Of a DNA stretch of 39,091 nucleotides, positions 1 to 8,535 are shown piece by piece. Within the stretch, counting starts at the first letter, position 1. Every line of letters starts with the position of its first letter. Made by a program: the position numbers and the translations under genes. The notes under the pieces were generated by a model. That model was given only the letters and a program-made list of their open reading frames with translations. It had not been told where the DNA came from and did not search any database. Source of the DNA: an uncultured Acetatifactor sp. (GTDB lineage Bacteria > Bacillota > Clostridia > Lachnospirales > Lachnospiraceae). The stretch is from positions 1-39,091 of the forward strand of contig CAJUSI010000092.1 in the NCBI GenBank assembly GCA_910589035.1, in the 5' to 3' direction.

Positions 1-165
1 CTCCCTCCTCCGCCTAGCAGGCCGAAAATTTATCCTTCGTGAAACATAGTGGTAATTGGTGAGGGTCATACTAGCGCTTACAGAGCAGCAGACAAACACA
101 CGGCCCAGCTCTTCGGTTCCGCAGCCTCAATCTGTGTAATGTGCTGGCTGACAGTGGGATGGGAG
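1..165. other. Unassigned leader or gene tail
   Basis: No coding sequence can be supported here; all three forward frames close within the first 50 bases. The stretch ends in a terminator hairpin, so it is either the untranslated end of an upstream transcript or a structured leader for the VTT gene. I compared it by eye with cobalamin, FMN, TPP and T-box riboswitch signatures and found no convincing match. Confidence 0.3.
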
Positions 166-194
166 TCCGCCGGCGCTGCCGGAAGCGGATTTTT
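166..194 (+). terminator. Intrinsic terminator
   Basis: A two-part stem pairs TCCGC (166-170) with GCGGA (185-189), and inside it CGGC (171-174) with GCCG (178-181). A three-base bulge separates the two parts on the right arm. Five T residues follow directly at 190-194. It would end whatever transcript enters from the left. Confidence 0.6.
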
Positions 195-335
195 CAGAAA
201 TATTTAAGAAATATTTAGATTTATAGGGACATGTTATTTAGAATCGAAAGATATACTATAACAGGAATATCAAAGAGGCTTTCCGGGAAAAGCTGAGAAA
301 AAGATCTGAGTATAATGAAATCGTGGAGAAGGAAT

Positions 336-1001
336 ATGAGTACAGCATGCGTAACACAGAAAATGGAGAAAACTGCAGCAGAACAAGGCACAATAGAAGA
401 AAAGGCCGAAGAAAGAAGCATAATAGAAAAGCGGACGGAGAAATATAAAAAACTGGTGACGGCGGCGCTGGCGATATTATGTGCTGCCTTCACGGCAGTT
501 CTGCTTAAGGCTTATTTTGACGGAAAATTCAATTCGGTGGAGACCTTTCAGCAGTATGTTGCGGGCTTCGGTCTGGCGGCGCCTTTATTTTTAATGGCTT
601 TTCAGGCGGCGCAGGTGATACTTCCGGTGCTTCCCGGCCTTGTGGGCTGTGTGGCAGGAGCACTGATGTTCGGCTGTATGGGCGGATTCTGGTGCAATTA
701 TATCGGTATTTCCGCAGGCTCCATCATCGCCTTCCTGCTTGCGAGAAAGTACGGCAGGGGGCTGGTGAGCAAAATGTTCCCCGGAGAGAAATACGAGAAA
801 TGGTCCACATGGGCTGGAGAGAGCAGATTTTATACGGTGATATTGTTTCTGGGGATGGTGCTTCCCCTGTTTCCGGATGACTATTTCTGTTACTTTACCG
901 GAATAACGAAAATGAGTACGCGTAAATTCGCTGCCATCATAGCGTTTGGAAAGCCCTGGTGCATTCTGGCCTACTGTATCATGACGACTGCGCTGGCCTG
1001 A
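336..1001 (+). CDS. TVP38/TMEM64 (VTT domain) membrane protein
   Basis: Integral membrane protein of about 221 residues in the TVP38/TMEM64 (DedA-like, VTT) family. A charged cytoplasmic N-terminus of about 40 residues precedes a first membrane segment (VTAALAILCAAFTAVLL). The VTT core then shows the typical glycine-rich pattern VLPVLPGLVGCVAGALMFG followed by a second half with GISAGSIIAFLLARKYG. Members of this superfamily are linked to lipid scrambling or envelope homeostasis; the substrate here is unknown. I chose ATG 336 because GGAGAAGGA at 325-333 is well spaced for it; an in-frame ATG at 315 has no ribosome binding site. It appears to be transcribed alone, between the terminator at 166-194 and the MATE promoter. 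Family assignment is firm, function is not. Confidence 0.85.
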   Translation: MSTACVTQKMEKTAAEQGTIEEKAEERSIIEKRTEKYKKLVTAALAILCAAFTAVLLKAYFDGKFNSVETFQQYVAGFGLAAPLFLMAFQAAQVILPVLPGLVGCVAGALMFGCMGGFWCNYIGISAGSIIAFLLARKYGRGLVSKMFPGEKYEKWSTWAGESRFYTVILFLGMVLPLFPDDYFCYFTGITKMSTRKFAAIIAFGKPWCILAYCIMTTALA

Positions 1002-1084
1002 ATACCTGAAAGTCCTGCCCGAAAGTCCTGAAAGAATTTACTGTAAGAATTTTACGAAAATTTTGTGAAAAATGCAGCTTTTGC

Positions 1085-1113
1085 TTGTATTCTTTTCCTG
1101 TTCATGGTATATT
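1085..1113 (+). promoter_or_regulatory. Sigma-A promoter of the MATE gene
   Basis: TTGTAT (1085-1090), a 17-base spacer, then TATATT (1108-1113) with an extended TGG just before the -10. Transcription would begin near 1120, giving a leader of about 87 bases that contains the 1130-1167 hairpin. Confidence 0.6.
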
Positions 1114-1129
1114 ATATAAAGTTTGCTTT

Positions 1130-1167
1130 TCAAACCGGGAGCCTGTCACCGCAGACTCCCGGTTTGA
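1130..1167 (+). promoter_or_regulatory. 12-bp inverted repeat in MATE leader
   Basis: TCAAACCGGGAG (1130-1141) and CTCCCGGTTTGA (1156-1167) are perfectly complementary around a 14-base loop. No T-run follows, so it is not a classic terminator. Its place just after the predicted transcription start and 39 bases before the start codon fits a regulatory RNA hairpin or an operator. I do not recognise a known riboswitch. Confidence 0.55.
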
Positions 1168-1206
1168 ACGCTGTAGGCTGGAAAGGATGCTTGGTGGAAG
1201 GAAGAG

Positions 1207-2607
1207 ATGACAGTGGGTTTGAGAAATAAGTTTATCGGGGATAAGGCTTTCTATAAAATGGTTCTGACGGTTGCGGTGCCCATCATGGTTCAAAACGGTA
1301 TTACGAATTTCGTGGGCCTGCTGGACAATATTATGGTGGGGCAGGTGGGAACCGAACAGATGTCCGGCGTGGCCATCGTCAATCAGCTGATGATGGTGTA
1401 CTATCTCTGCGTGTTCGGAGGACTTGCAGGCGCGGGGATTTTTACCGCCCAGTATTTCGGACAGGGAGATAACGAGGGAATCCGCCATACTTTTCGCTAT
1501 AAATTCTGGATGGCGCTTGTGCTGACTGCAGGGGCGGCAACCCTGTTCCTGACAGTGGGGGGAGAACTGATCCAGATGTATTTATACGGCAGCAGCGACG
1601 GGGGCGACCTGCAGGCGGCGCTGCAGCACGGGAAGGATTATCTTAAGGTGATGCTTTTCGGTCTGCCCGCGTTTATGATGGTGCAGATTTATGTCAGTAC
1701 TCTCCGGGAATGCGGAGAGACGGTGGTTCCCATGAAGGCGGGAGTTGCCGCCGTGGCAGTGAATCTCTGCCTGAATTATCTGCTTATCTACGGAAAACTG
1801 GGGCTGCCGGCCCTTGGGGTGGTGGGGGCTGCCGTGGCGACGGTGGTGTCCAGATATGTGGAGGTATCCATTGTGATGATATGGACGCATGTACATAGAA
1901 AGAAGAACCCCTACATTGTGGGAATGTACCGGACGCTGAAGGTACCCCCTGCGCTTGCGGGAAAATATTTTGTAAAGGGAGCGCCCCTGCTGGTCAATGA
2001 AACGCTGTGGTCAGCCGGTATGGCAATGCTCACCCAATGTTATTCCGTCAGAGGATTAAGCGTGATTGCCGGCCTGAATATCGCCAATACGATCAATAAT
2101 ATGTTCAATGTCGTGTTCATTGCGCTTGGAGATGCGGTGGCCATAATCGTCGGGCAGCTTTTGGGCGCCGGAAAGATGAAGGAGGCCCGGGACACGGACA
2201 ATAAGATCATCGCCTTTTCCGTGGCCAGCTGCATCGGTGTCGCCATATTCATGGTGTTCATAGCGCCTCTGTTTCCGCAGCTTTACAGAACCACTGACGA
2301 AGTAAAGGCGGTGGCAGTGCAGTTTATCATAGCGCAGGCGATTTTCATGCCCCAGGCGGCTTTTATGCATGCCACCTACTTCACATTGCGTTCAGGTGGC
2401 AAGACCATTGTCACATTCCTGTTTGACAGCGTATTTGTCTGGTGCGTCAGTGTGCCCGTGGCCTATATCCTCAGCCGCCTGACGGCTGTGCCGGTTATCC
2501 TGATTTTCGCCATGGTGCAGGCGGCGGACTGGGTAAAATGCATCATAGGCTTTATTCTGGTGAAAAAGGGCGTATGGCTGCAGAATATCGTGGCAAGGCA
2601 GACATGA
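1207..2607 (+). CDS. MATE family multidrug efflux transporter
   Basis: A 466-residue polytopic membrane protein of the MATE family, which exports cationic drugs or metabolites in exchange for Na+ or H+. The N-terminal half starts with AVPIMVQNGITNFVGLLDNIMVG, a typical MATE first helix, and continues with the GAGIFTAQYFGQG segment. The second half repeats the fold (VNETLWSAGMAMLTQCYSVRG, then GDAVAIIVGQLLGAG). About twelve hydrophobic segments can be counted, matching the usual length of 440-470 residues. GGAAGGAAG lies directly upstream of ATG 1207. It has its own promoter and a structured leader. It is a different subfamily from the MepA-like MATE at 30231. Substrate is unknown. Confidence 0.9.
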   Translation: MTVGLRNKFIGDKAFYKMVLTVAVPIMVQNGITNFVGLLDNIMVGQVGTEQMSGVAIVNQLMMVYYLCVFGGLAGAGIFTAQYFGQGDNEGIRHTFRYKFWMALVLTAGAATLFLTVGGELIQMYLYGSSDGGDLQAALQHGKDYLKVMLFGLPAFMMVQIYVSTLRECGETVVPMKAGVAAVAVNLCLNYLLIYGKLGLPALGVVGAAVATVVSRYVEVSIVMIWTHVHRKKNPYIVGMYRTLKVPPALAGKYFVKGAPLLVNETLWSAGMAMLTQCYSVRGLSVIAGLNIANTINNMFNVVFIALGDAVAIIVGQLLGAGKMKEARDTDNKIIAFSVASCIGVAIFMVFIAPLFPQLYRTTDEVKAVAVQFIIAQAIFMPQAAFMHATYFTLRSGGKTIVTFLFDSVFVWCVSVPVAYILSRLTAVPVILIFAMVQAADWVKCIIGFILVKKGVWLQNIVARQT

Positions 2608-2808
2608 GAAGTCCGGGCTGCCGGCCCATACCCGATATTTTCCGCATGTGCGGATGGACGCTCCGGGGAGTATCCGTCCTTCGCCCACATTTGAAAAACG
2701 TGCCTGCGTGCCATGTGCCTGCACATCCGTATTTTGCTCATTTGAAAGCGGACTGCAGCCGTGCCGGGGAAATTTTTGAGAAAGATAGCGAAGAAATATA
2801 ATGCAAGC

Positions 2809-2837
2809 TTGATTTTATTGCCGTGCTGTTTTAGAAT
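2809..2837 (+). promoter_or_regulatory. Promoter of the signalling operon
   Basis: TTGATT (2809-2814), a 17-base spacer and TAGAAT (2832-2837). It lies 41 bases before the response regulator start codon and probably drives the operon 2878-8498. Confidence 0.6.
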
Positions 2838-2877
2838 AGATCTTAGAAGCAATAGAATACGAGGAGGCGAGGAGCGT

Positions 2878-3240
2878 ATGGACAAATGTATCTTGGTAGT
2901 GGATGATGACAAAATGAATTTAAGAAGGACCAGTCTGATTTTGGAGAAAAGCTATGATGTGATTCTGGCGGAGTCGGGATATGAGGCGCTTAATAAGCTG
3001 AAGGAAGGAAATGTAGATTTGATACTTCTGGATATTTCAATGCCGGGCATGAGCGGTATTGAGACATTTGAGCGTATGAAGGAAAGAAAGATGGAGATTC
3101 CCGTGATTTTTCTGACAGCATCCGGACATGAGGATGATGTGATGACCGCAATCAGAATGGGGGCGGCCAATTATCTGAAAAAGCCGTTTATGCCGAAGAG
3201 CTTGCTGGAACGGGTTGAAAAGGAGCTTGAGAAGAAATGA
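2878..3240 (+). CDS. Stand-alone CheY-like response regulator
   Basis: A 120-residue protein consisting only of a receiver domain. The acidic pocket VVDDD (residues 7-11), the phosphoacceptor Asp52 in LILLDISMPG, Thr79 in FLTAS and Lys101 in YLKKPF are all present, so it should be phosphorylated. There is no DNA-binding or enzymatic output, so it may act by protein contact or as a relay shuttle. The reading frame is open further upstream, but ATG 2878 is preceded by GAGGAGG and follows a good promoter. Its stop overlaps the start of the next kinase gene (ATGA), so the two are translationally coupled and the kinase is the likely partner. Confidence 0.9.
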   Translation: MDKCILVVDDDKMNLRRTSLILEKSYDVILAESGYEALNKLKEGNVDLILLDISMPGMSGIETFERMKERKMEIPVIFLTASGHEDDVMTAIRMGAANYLKKPFMPKSLLERVEKELEKK

Positions 3241-5780
3241 GGACGGAAGCGCAGACGAGCATGCACCTGCTCATGGCAAGCACTCTCAGCGTATTGAGCA
3301 TACTGCTTGGCCTGATCACATTTACCCTGTCATGGGAGATGTGGACGATTCCCATGATGGTTGTGGGCTGTTCTGTGGTGTGGTGGCTTCACATCGGGAG
3401 AGTGGGCTCGGAAATACTGTATGAAAATACCTGTACGGGGCTGCTGATGATTGAATTCTTCTTTTTTGGAGTACATGAATCCAGCCTTTTCGACATTGCA
3501 CTGGTAGCCTGCATCGTGATTTTCCTGCTCTCTCTGCTGAACAGGAAGCGGCTCCTGTACATAGCCGGGGTTCTGTATGTGTCGCAGCTGCTGTACCATA
3601 TTCTGCTGCTGGGCACCGTGAGCGCGGAGATGAGGAACGGCGATATACTGCGGCTGGTGATGGGTACTACGGCGGTGGCCGGCTCCATGATCATAGCGAG
3701 ATACCGGATCAACCGCAGGCGTCTGGAGAGAGAGAGATACGACAGCATGCAGGAGCAGCTGGCGATTGCAGTACGGCAGAATGCCGATTTCCTTTCAAAT
3801 GTGTCCCATGAGCTGCGTACCCCGGTCAACATGGTCATCGGCATCAGTGAGGTGGCTCTGGGGAAGGATATTTCTCCTGAGATCCGGGAAAACATCCAGT
3901 CCATAAAGCTGGCAGGCAAGCGCCTTTCGGGTCAGATCAATAATATCCTTGACTACACGGAAATAGTGGAAGGAACCCTGGCAGCGACGAAGAAAGTCTA
4001 TTCCATCACGTCGGTGATGAATGACATCATCACCATGATGGCCCTGCATAACAGCGGCAATGAGCTCGAACTGGTGTTCGATATCGACCCAAGACTGCCG
4101 TCTCTGCTGATCGGCGATGCGGAAAAGATATCTCATGTGCTACGGATATTACTGGAGAATTCCATGAAATTCACGGAGGAGGGCGGCATCAACCTCTGGA
4201 TTGGCTTCCGCCGGGAGTCCTATGGCATCAATCTGGTGATAGATATCTATGACACGGGCATCGGTATGAAGCCGGAACAGCTGGAACAGATCGTCGATGA
4301 TTTCTATCAGGCGGATTCCGGAAGCCGCCGGTATGTGGGAGGCCTGGGGCTGGGGATTCCGATTGCAAGGGGACTGCTCCATTCTATGGGGGGGTTTGTC
4401 CATTTTGAAAGCCGGGAGCAGCAGGGCCTGCAGGTACATATCACCATACCCCAGGGGGTGAAGGACTATACCCCCTGTATTCAGGTGCCCAGTGCTTCGC
4501 AGCTGTGTATTGCCTGCTTTTTCAAGCCGGAGCGGTACAGCAGGGAGGAGGTGCGCAGATATTATGACAGGATGATTCTCCACCTGGTGGATGGGCTTGG
4601 CATTGAAGGATATCAGGCCCATAATTTCGAGGGGCTATTAAAGCTTCAGAGGGATCATAAGCTGACGCATGTGTTTATCACCCAGTCGGAGTATATGGCC
4701 AATCCTCCTTATTATGAGGAGATGGCGGAGACGATCCCGGTGGCGGTGATCGCGGATAAGAGCTTTGCCCTGGAGGAGGACAGCAGACTGCTGGTGCTGA
4801 GGAAGCCTTTCTTTGCACTCTCCATCGTGAATCTGCTTGCCGGAGGAGAGAAGAGCAACAACTTTGAGGAGGCGCAGGCCGCAGGCCGCAGGCCCTTTAC
4901 CTGCGAGGGCGTCCGCGTGCTGGCAGTGGATGATGAGGAGATGAATCTTCTGGTGGCCAAGGGCGTTCTGGGAAGCTACGGTATAGAGGTGGATACCTGC
5001 CTGAGCGGAAGGGAAGCCGTGGAGAAGTGCAGCAAGAATACTTATGATATGGTTTTCCTGGATCATATGATGCCGGGGTTCGACGGTGTGGAGACTCTGC
5101 GGCGTATCCGTGAAATTGACAACGGAGCCTATAAGGATCTGCCTGTGGTCGCCCTGACGGCCAACACGATCAGCGGCGCAAGGGAGATGTTCCGGAACGA
5201 GGGCTTTAATGAATTTATTCCGAAGCCCATCGAGCGCGCGGTTCTGGAGAGGGTTTTGCGCCGGGTGCTGCCGGCGGCCAGCATGCAGTATGAGACGGCC
5301 CAGGGGCAGGACGATCCGGAGGAGAAGATTCAGGAGACGCTGCCAAAGGTGCAGGATGCCGGAGAGGAGACAGAACGGACGGAAACGGAAAGCAGCATGG
5401 ACAGAACGGATGCTTCTGACGGATCGGCGATTGCCTATGGCTCTCTTGTGCGGGCAGGTATCAATGTGAACCTGGGGCTGGAGTACTGTGCCGGGGATGA
5501 GGCGTTCTATCAGGAGATGCTGCAGATGTTCCATGACCAGAGAGCGGAGAAGGAGGCCGAGCTGAATTCCCTCTATGAAACCGCCAACTGGACGGAGTAC
5601 GGAATCAAGGCCCATGCACTGAAGAGCACGTCACTGACCATCGGTGCGGAAACGCTCTCCGGCAAGGCAAAGGAGCTGGAGCTGGCAGGCAAAAGGGCGG
5701 ATGAAGAATTTATCCGGGAGAATCATCAGGTTCTGCTGCAGATGTATGCGGAAGTCTGCGAGAGCCTGGCCGGTTTATGA
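3237..5780 (+). CDS. Hybrid histidine kinase with receiver and Hpt domains
   Basis: An 847-residue hybrid sensor kinase. Residues 10-155 hold about five hydrophobic segments forming a membrane sensor. HisKA carries His191 in SHELRTP. The ATPase domain shows the N box around Asn308, DTGIGM (339-344) and GGLGLGI (368-374). Residues 420-540 resemble a receiver fold that lacks the phosphoacceptor region, ending LVLRKPFFAL, so it is probably a pseudo-receiver. A complete receiver follows (Asp565/566, Asp609, Thr641, Lys663), then a low-complexity acidic linker (about 685-730) and a C-terminal Hpt domain with His793 in AHALKST. The layout supports a His-Asp-His phosphorelay ending on a separate receiver, plausibly the upstream CheY-like protein. 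The gene starts inside the stop of that regulator. The signal sensed is unknown. Confidence 0.9.
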   Translation: MRTEAQTSMHLLMASTLSVLSILLGLITFTLSWEMWTIPMMVVGCSVVWWLHIGRVGSEILYENTCTGLLMIEFFFFGVHESSLFDIALVACIVIFLLSLLNRKRLLYIAGVLYVSQLLYHILLLGTVSAEMRNGDILRLVMGTTAVAGSMIIARYRINRRRLERERYDSMQEQLAIAVRQNADFLSNVSHELRTPVNMVIGISEVALGKDISPEIRENIQSIKLAGKRLSGQINNILDYTEIVEGTLAATKKVYSITSVMNDIITMMALHNSGNELELVFDIDPRLPSLLIGDAEKISHVLRILLENSMKFTEEGGINLWIGFRRESYGINLVIDIYDTGIGMKPEQLEQIVDDFYQADSGSRRYVGGLGLGIPIARGLLHSMGGFVHFESREQQGLQVHITIPQGVKDYTPCIQVPSASQLCIACFFKPERYSREEVRRYYDRMILHLVDGLGIEGYQAHNFEGLLKLQRDHKLTHVFITQSEYMANPPYYEEMAETIPVAVIADKSFALEEDSRLLVLRKPFFALSIVNLLAGGEKSNNFEEAQAAGRRPFTCEGVRVLAVDDEEMNLLVAKGVLGSYGIEVDTCLSGREAVEKCSKNTYDMVFLDHMMPGFDGVETLRRIREIDNGAYKDLPVVALTANTISGAREMFRNEGFNEFIPKPIERAVLERVLRRVLPAASMQYETAQGQDDPEEKIQETLPKVQDAGEETERTETESSMDRTDASDGSAIAYGSLVRAGINVNLGLEYCAGDEAFYQEMLQMFHDQRAEKEAELNSLYETANWTEYGIKAHALKSTSLTIGAETLSGKAKELELAGKRADEEFIRENHQVLLQMYAEVCESLAGL

Positions 5781-5795
5781 TATTAGGGGGTTGAA

Positions 5796-8498
5796 ATGTT
5801 AAAAAAATGGCTTGATATCATTTTTGACCATAAGATCAGTCTGAGAGAACGCATGTTTCGCCTGGTCACGGGAATCAGCATGATCGCGCTGATTTTTATC
5901 CTGATTCTCGGCAGATTCACGGCGAATCTCATCATATTGCCGGCAAGCCTTATGTATATGTACATAGTGGCAAAAATCAGTATCCGGAAGGGGTGCATCA
6001 ATACCGGGGCGACGGCCACGGTAGTGCTCCTGCTGATGCTGTTCCCCATGGTCTTCTTTACGGGAGGCGGAATATACGGGGGAGTGCCGGAGTGGTTCGT
6101 GCTCTGCTTCATCTATATCAGTATCACCCTGGAGGGAAGGCGGAAGGGAGTGTTCTTCCTGCTGTGTACAATGGAGACATTGGGCTGTTATTATATTGCG
6201 TATTTTCATCCGGATCTGGTGCTGCCGAACACCACGGCTCAGGCTTATTTTGACTCTGCCCGCTCGGTGATCGTGGCGGGCTTCCTCACGGGCGTGCTGC
6301 TTCTGTTCCAGAACCATCTCTATGAGGAGGAGAAGAAGCTCACCATAGAGCAGAAGAAGGAGATTGAGGAGCTGAACCAGGCGGAGAACCATTTCTTCTC
6401 CAGCATGAGCCATGAGATCAGGACGCCTATTAACACCATCATCGGACTGAACGAGATGATCCTGCGGGGGGCTAATTCCGAGGAAGTGGCCGAGAACGCA
6501 CGGAATATCCAGGGCGCCAGCAAGATGCTTCTGACGCTTATCAACGACATCCTGGATCTGTCCAAGATCAAATCCGGCAAGATGGAGATCGTGAATGTAT
6601 CCTATGAGACAGGTGAGCTTTTCTCCGAGATCGTTAACATGATCTGGATTAAGGCCAGGGAAAAGGGGCTGGAATTCAAGCTCCAGGTAGATCCCTCCAT
6701 GCCCAGTATGCTCTGCGGAGATGAGGTGCGCATCAAGCAGGTGCTGATCAATCTGCTGAACAATGCGGTGAAGTATACGAGAGAGGGTTCCGTGACCCTG
6801 TCTGTGCGCTGCGAGCGGGTGGGACTGAACAGGGTGCGGGTCTGGTATTCTGTGGAGGATACGGGCCAGGGGGTAAAAAAGGAGAATATCCCTTATATCT
6901 TTGACGCTTTCCGGCGGGTGGATGAGAAGAAGAACCGGCATATTGAGGGAACCGGGCTGGGGCTGAGCATCGTTAAGCAGCTGGTGGAGCTGATGGGGGG
7001 CAAGATCAGCGTAAACAGTGTCTATATGAACGGTTCTACCTTCCTGGTGATGCTGGAACAGGATATTATGAACGAGAAGGAGCTGGGAACCTTTACCTTA
7101 ACCTCCCGGGTGAAGGTCCACGAGGGCGAGCAGTATAAGCAGAGCTTTGAGGCACCGAATGCCCATCTGCTGGTGGTGGACGACAATGAGATGAATCTGC
7201 TGGTGGTGAGCAAGCTGCTCTCGAATACGAAGATTCAGATAGACACGGCCTCAAGCGCTGCGGAATGCCTGAAGCTGACCCAATACCAGCATTATGACTG
7301 CATCCTGATGGATCATCTGATGCCGGAGATGGACGGGATAGAATGTCTCCATGCAATCCATTCCCAGCCCGGCGGGCTATGTCAGAATGTGCCCGTAATC
7401 GCCCTGACGGCCAATGCGGGAAGCGATAATCAGCAGATCTACCGGAAGGAGGGCTTCAGCGGTTATCTGGCAAAGCCCATCAGCGGTGCGCTGCTGGAGG
7501 CTGCAATACTGAGTATCCTGCCCAGGGGGCTGGTGAACCTGAGCGAGGATGTCAAACAGTCAGAAATCGGAAAGGACGTGCTGATCTTCGAGCAGGCGAA
7601 GCGGATTTCTCTGATGGTTACCACGGACAGTGTGTGCGACCTGCCGGAGTCCCTGAAGAAGGAGTTCGGCATCGCTGTGTGTCCTTATTATATCTGTACG
7701 GATCAGGGGCGGTTTCTGGATGATTCGGAGCTGATGGCGGATGAACTCCTGAGCCATATAGTGGAAGGGAAGAACGGTGTCTCCCATCCGCCCGATGTGG
7801 AGGACTATGAACGGTTTTTCGCACAGCGGCTTACGGAAGCGCAGAATGTGATCCATATTACCATGGCGAAGCATGTCAGCAACGGTTACCGGAACGCAGT
7901 GGAGGCGGCGAAATCCTTCGAAAACGTCACGGTCATCGATTCCGGGCATCTCTCCAGCAGCATGGGCTTGTCGGTATTGTATGCGGCCAGCCTGGCGGAG
8001 AACCATGTCACCAGGGACGAGATCGTGAAGGCCGTGAAGAAGCTGCGGCGCTATATTTCTTCCGCCTTCATCATCGACAGCACCCATATGATGTGCAAAG
8101 CAGGACAGATTTCCAGAAAGGTGCAGATTATGTGTGATGCATTGCTGCTGCATCCGGTGATCGTGCTGCGCAACAGCCGCATGGCGGTGGGCAGCATGGA
8201 GATGGGAAACTTCTACCATGTGATAAGAAGCTATGTCCGGAAGGTGCTGCTGAATGCCCGGAGCATTGACAGGAGGATTCTGTTCATCACCTATGCGGGG
8301 ATGGACGAGAAGAGCCTTTCCTATATCCAGGATCTGGTGCGGCAGTACTGTCCCTTTGAGAAGGTCTATCTGCAGAAGGCCTCCTCCGCCATTGCCAGCA
8401 ACTGCGGACCAGGATCCTTCGGGCTGCTGTTCATGAAGAAGAACGATATACTTGAGGAGATTATGCCAAATGGCCTGGAGACGAAAGGGAATAACTGA
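5796..8498 (+). CDS. Hybrid histidine kinase-receiver-DegV fusion
   Basis: A 900-residue protein with an unusual order. Residues 22-172 form a five- or six-helix membrane sensor and 175-198 a coiled linker. HisKA has His206 in SHEIRTP. The ATPase domain has Asn323, DTGQG (355-359) and GTGLGL (385-390). A receiver follows with VVDDN (460-464), Asp506, Thr538 and Lys560. From about 604 to 880 comes a full DegV domain: TTDSVCDLP, SHPPD, an ITMAKHVSNGY segment, VIDSGHLSSSMGL, KAGQIS and GPGSFGLLF. These are the landmarks of the DegV/FakB family, which binds fatty acids. There is no Hpt domain. AGGGGG at 5785-5790 sets the start, 15 bases after the previous kinase gene. The reading frame is continuous across all modules, so the fusion is real in this sequence. 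A lipid-sensing role is inference. Confidence 0.9.
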   Translation: MLKKWLDIIFDHKISLRERMFRLVTGISMIALIFILILGRFTANLIILPASLMYMYIVAKISIRKGCINTGATATVVLLLMLFPMVFFTGGGIYGGVPEWFVLCFIYISITLEGRRKGVFFLLCTMETLGCYYIAYFHPDLVLPNTTAQAYFDSARSVIVAGFLTGVLLLFQNHLYEEEKKLTIEQKKEIEELNQAENHFFSSMSHEIRTPINTIIGLNEMILRGANSEEVAENARNIQGASKMLLTLINDILDLSKIKSGKMEIVNVSYETGELFSEIVNMIWIKAREKGLEFKLQVDPSMPSMLCGDEVRIKQVLINLLNNAVKYTREGSVTLSVRCERVGLNRVRVWYSVEDTGQGVKKENIPYIFDAFRRVDEKKNRHIEGTGLGLSIVKQLVELMGGKISVNSVYMNGSTFLVMLEQDIMNEKELGTFTLTSRVKVHEGEQYKQSFEAPNAHLLVVDDNEMNLLVVSKLLSNTKIQIDTASSAAECLKLTQYQHYDCILMDHLMPEMDGIECLHAIHSQPGGLCQNVPVIALTANAGSDNQQIYRKEGFSGYLAKPISGALLEAAILSILPRGLVNLSEDVKQSEIGKDVLIFEQAKRISLMVTTDSVCDLPESLKKEFGIAVCPYYICTDQGRFLDDSELMADELLSHIVEGKNGVSHPPDVEDYERFFAQRLTEAQNVIHITMAKHVSNGYRNAVEAAKSFENVTVIDSGHLSSSMGLSVLYAASLAENHVTRDEIVKAVKKLRRYISSAFIIDSTHMMCKAGQISRKVQIMCDALLLHPVIVLRNSRMAVGSMEMGNFYHVIRSYVRKVLLNARSIDRRILFITYAGMDEKSLSYIQDLVRQYCPFEKVYLQKASSAIASNCGPGSFGLLFMKKNDILEEIMPNGLETKGNN

Positions 8499-8535
8499 CG
8501 TCCCGGAGAAAACAGAAACTGAGGAGGTATGAGGC

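Noticed and set aside
1..165. Cobalamin riboswitch
   Set aside because: A few GGTG and CAGTGGG-like pieces occur, but the order and the conserved closing box are missing.
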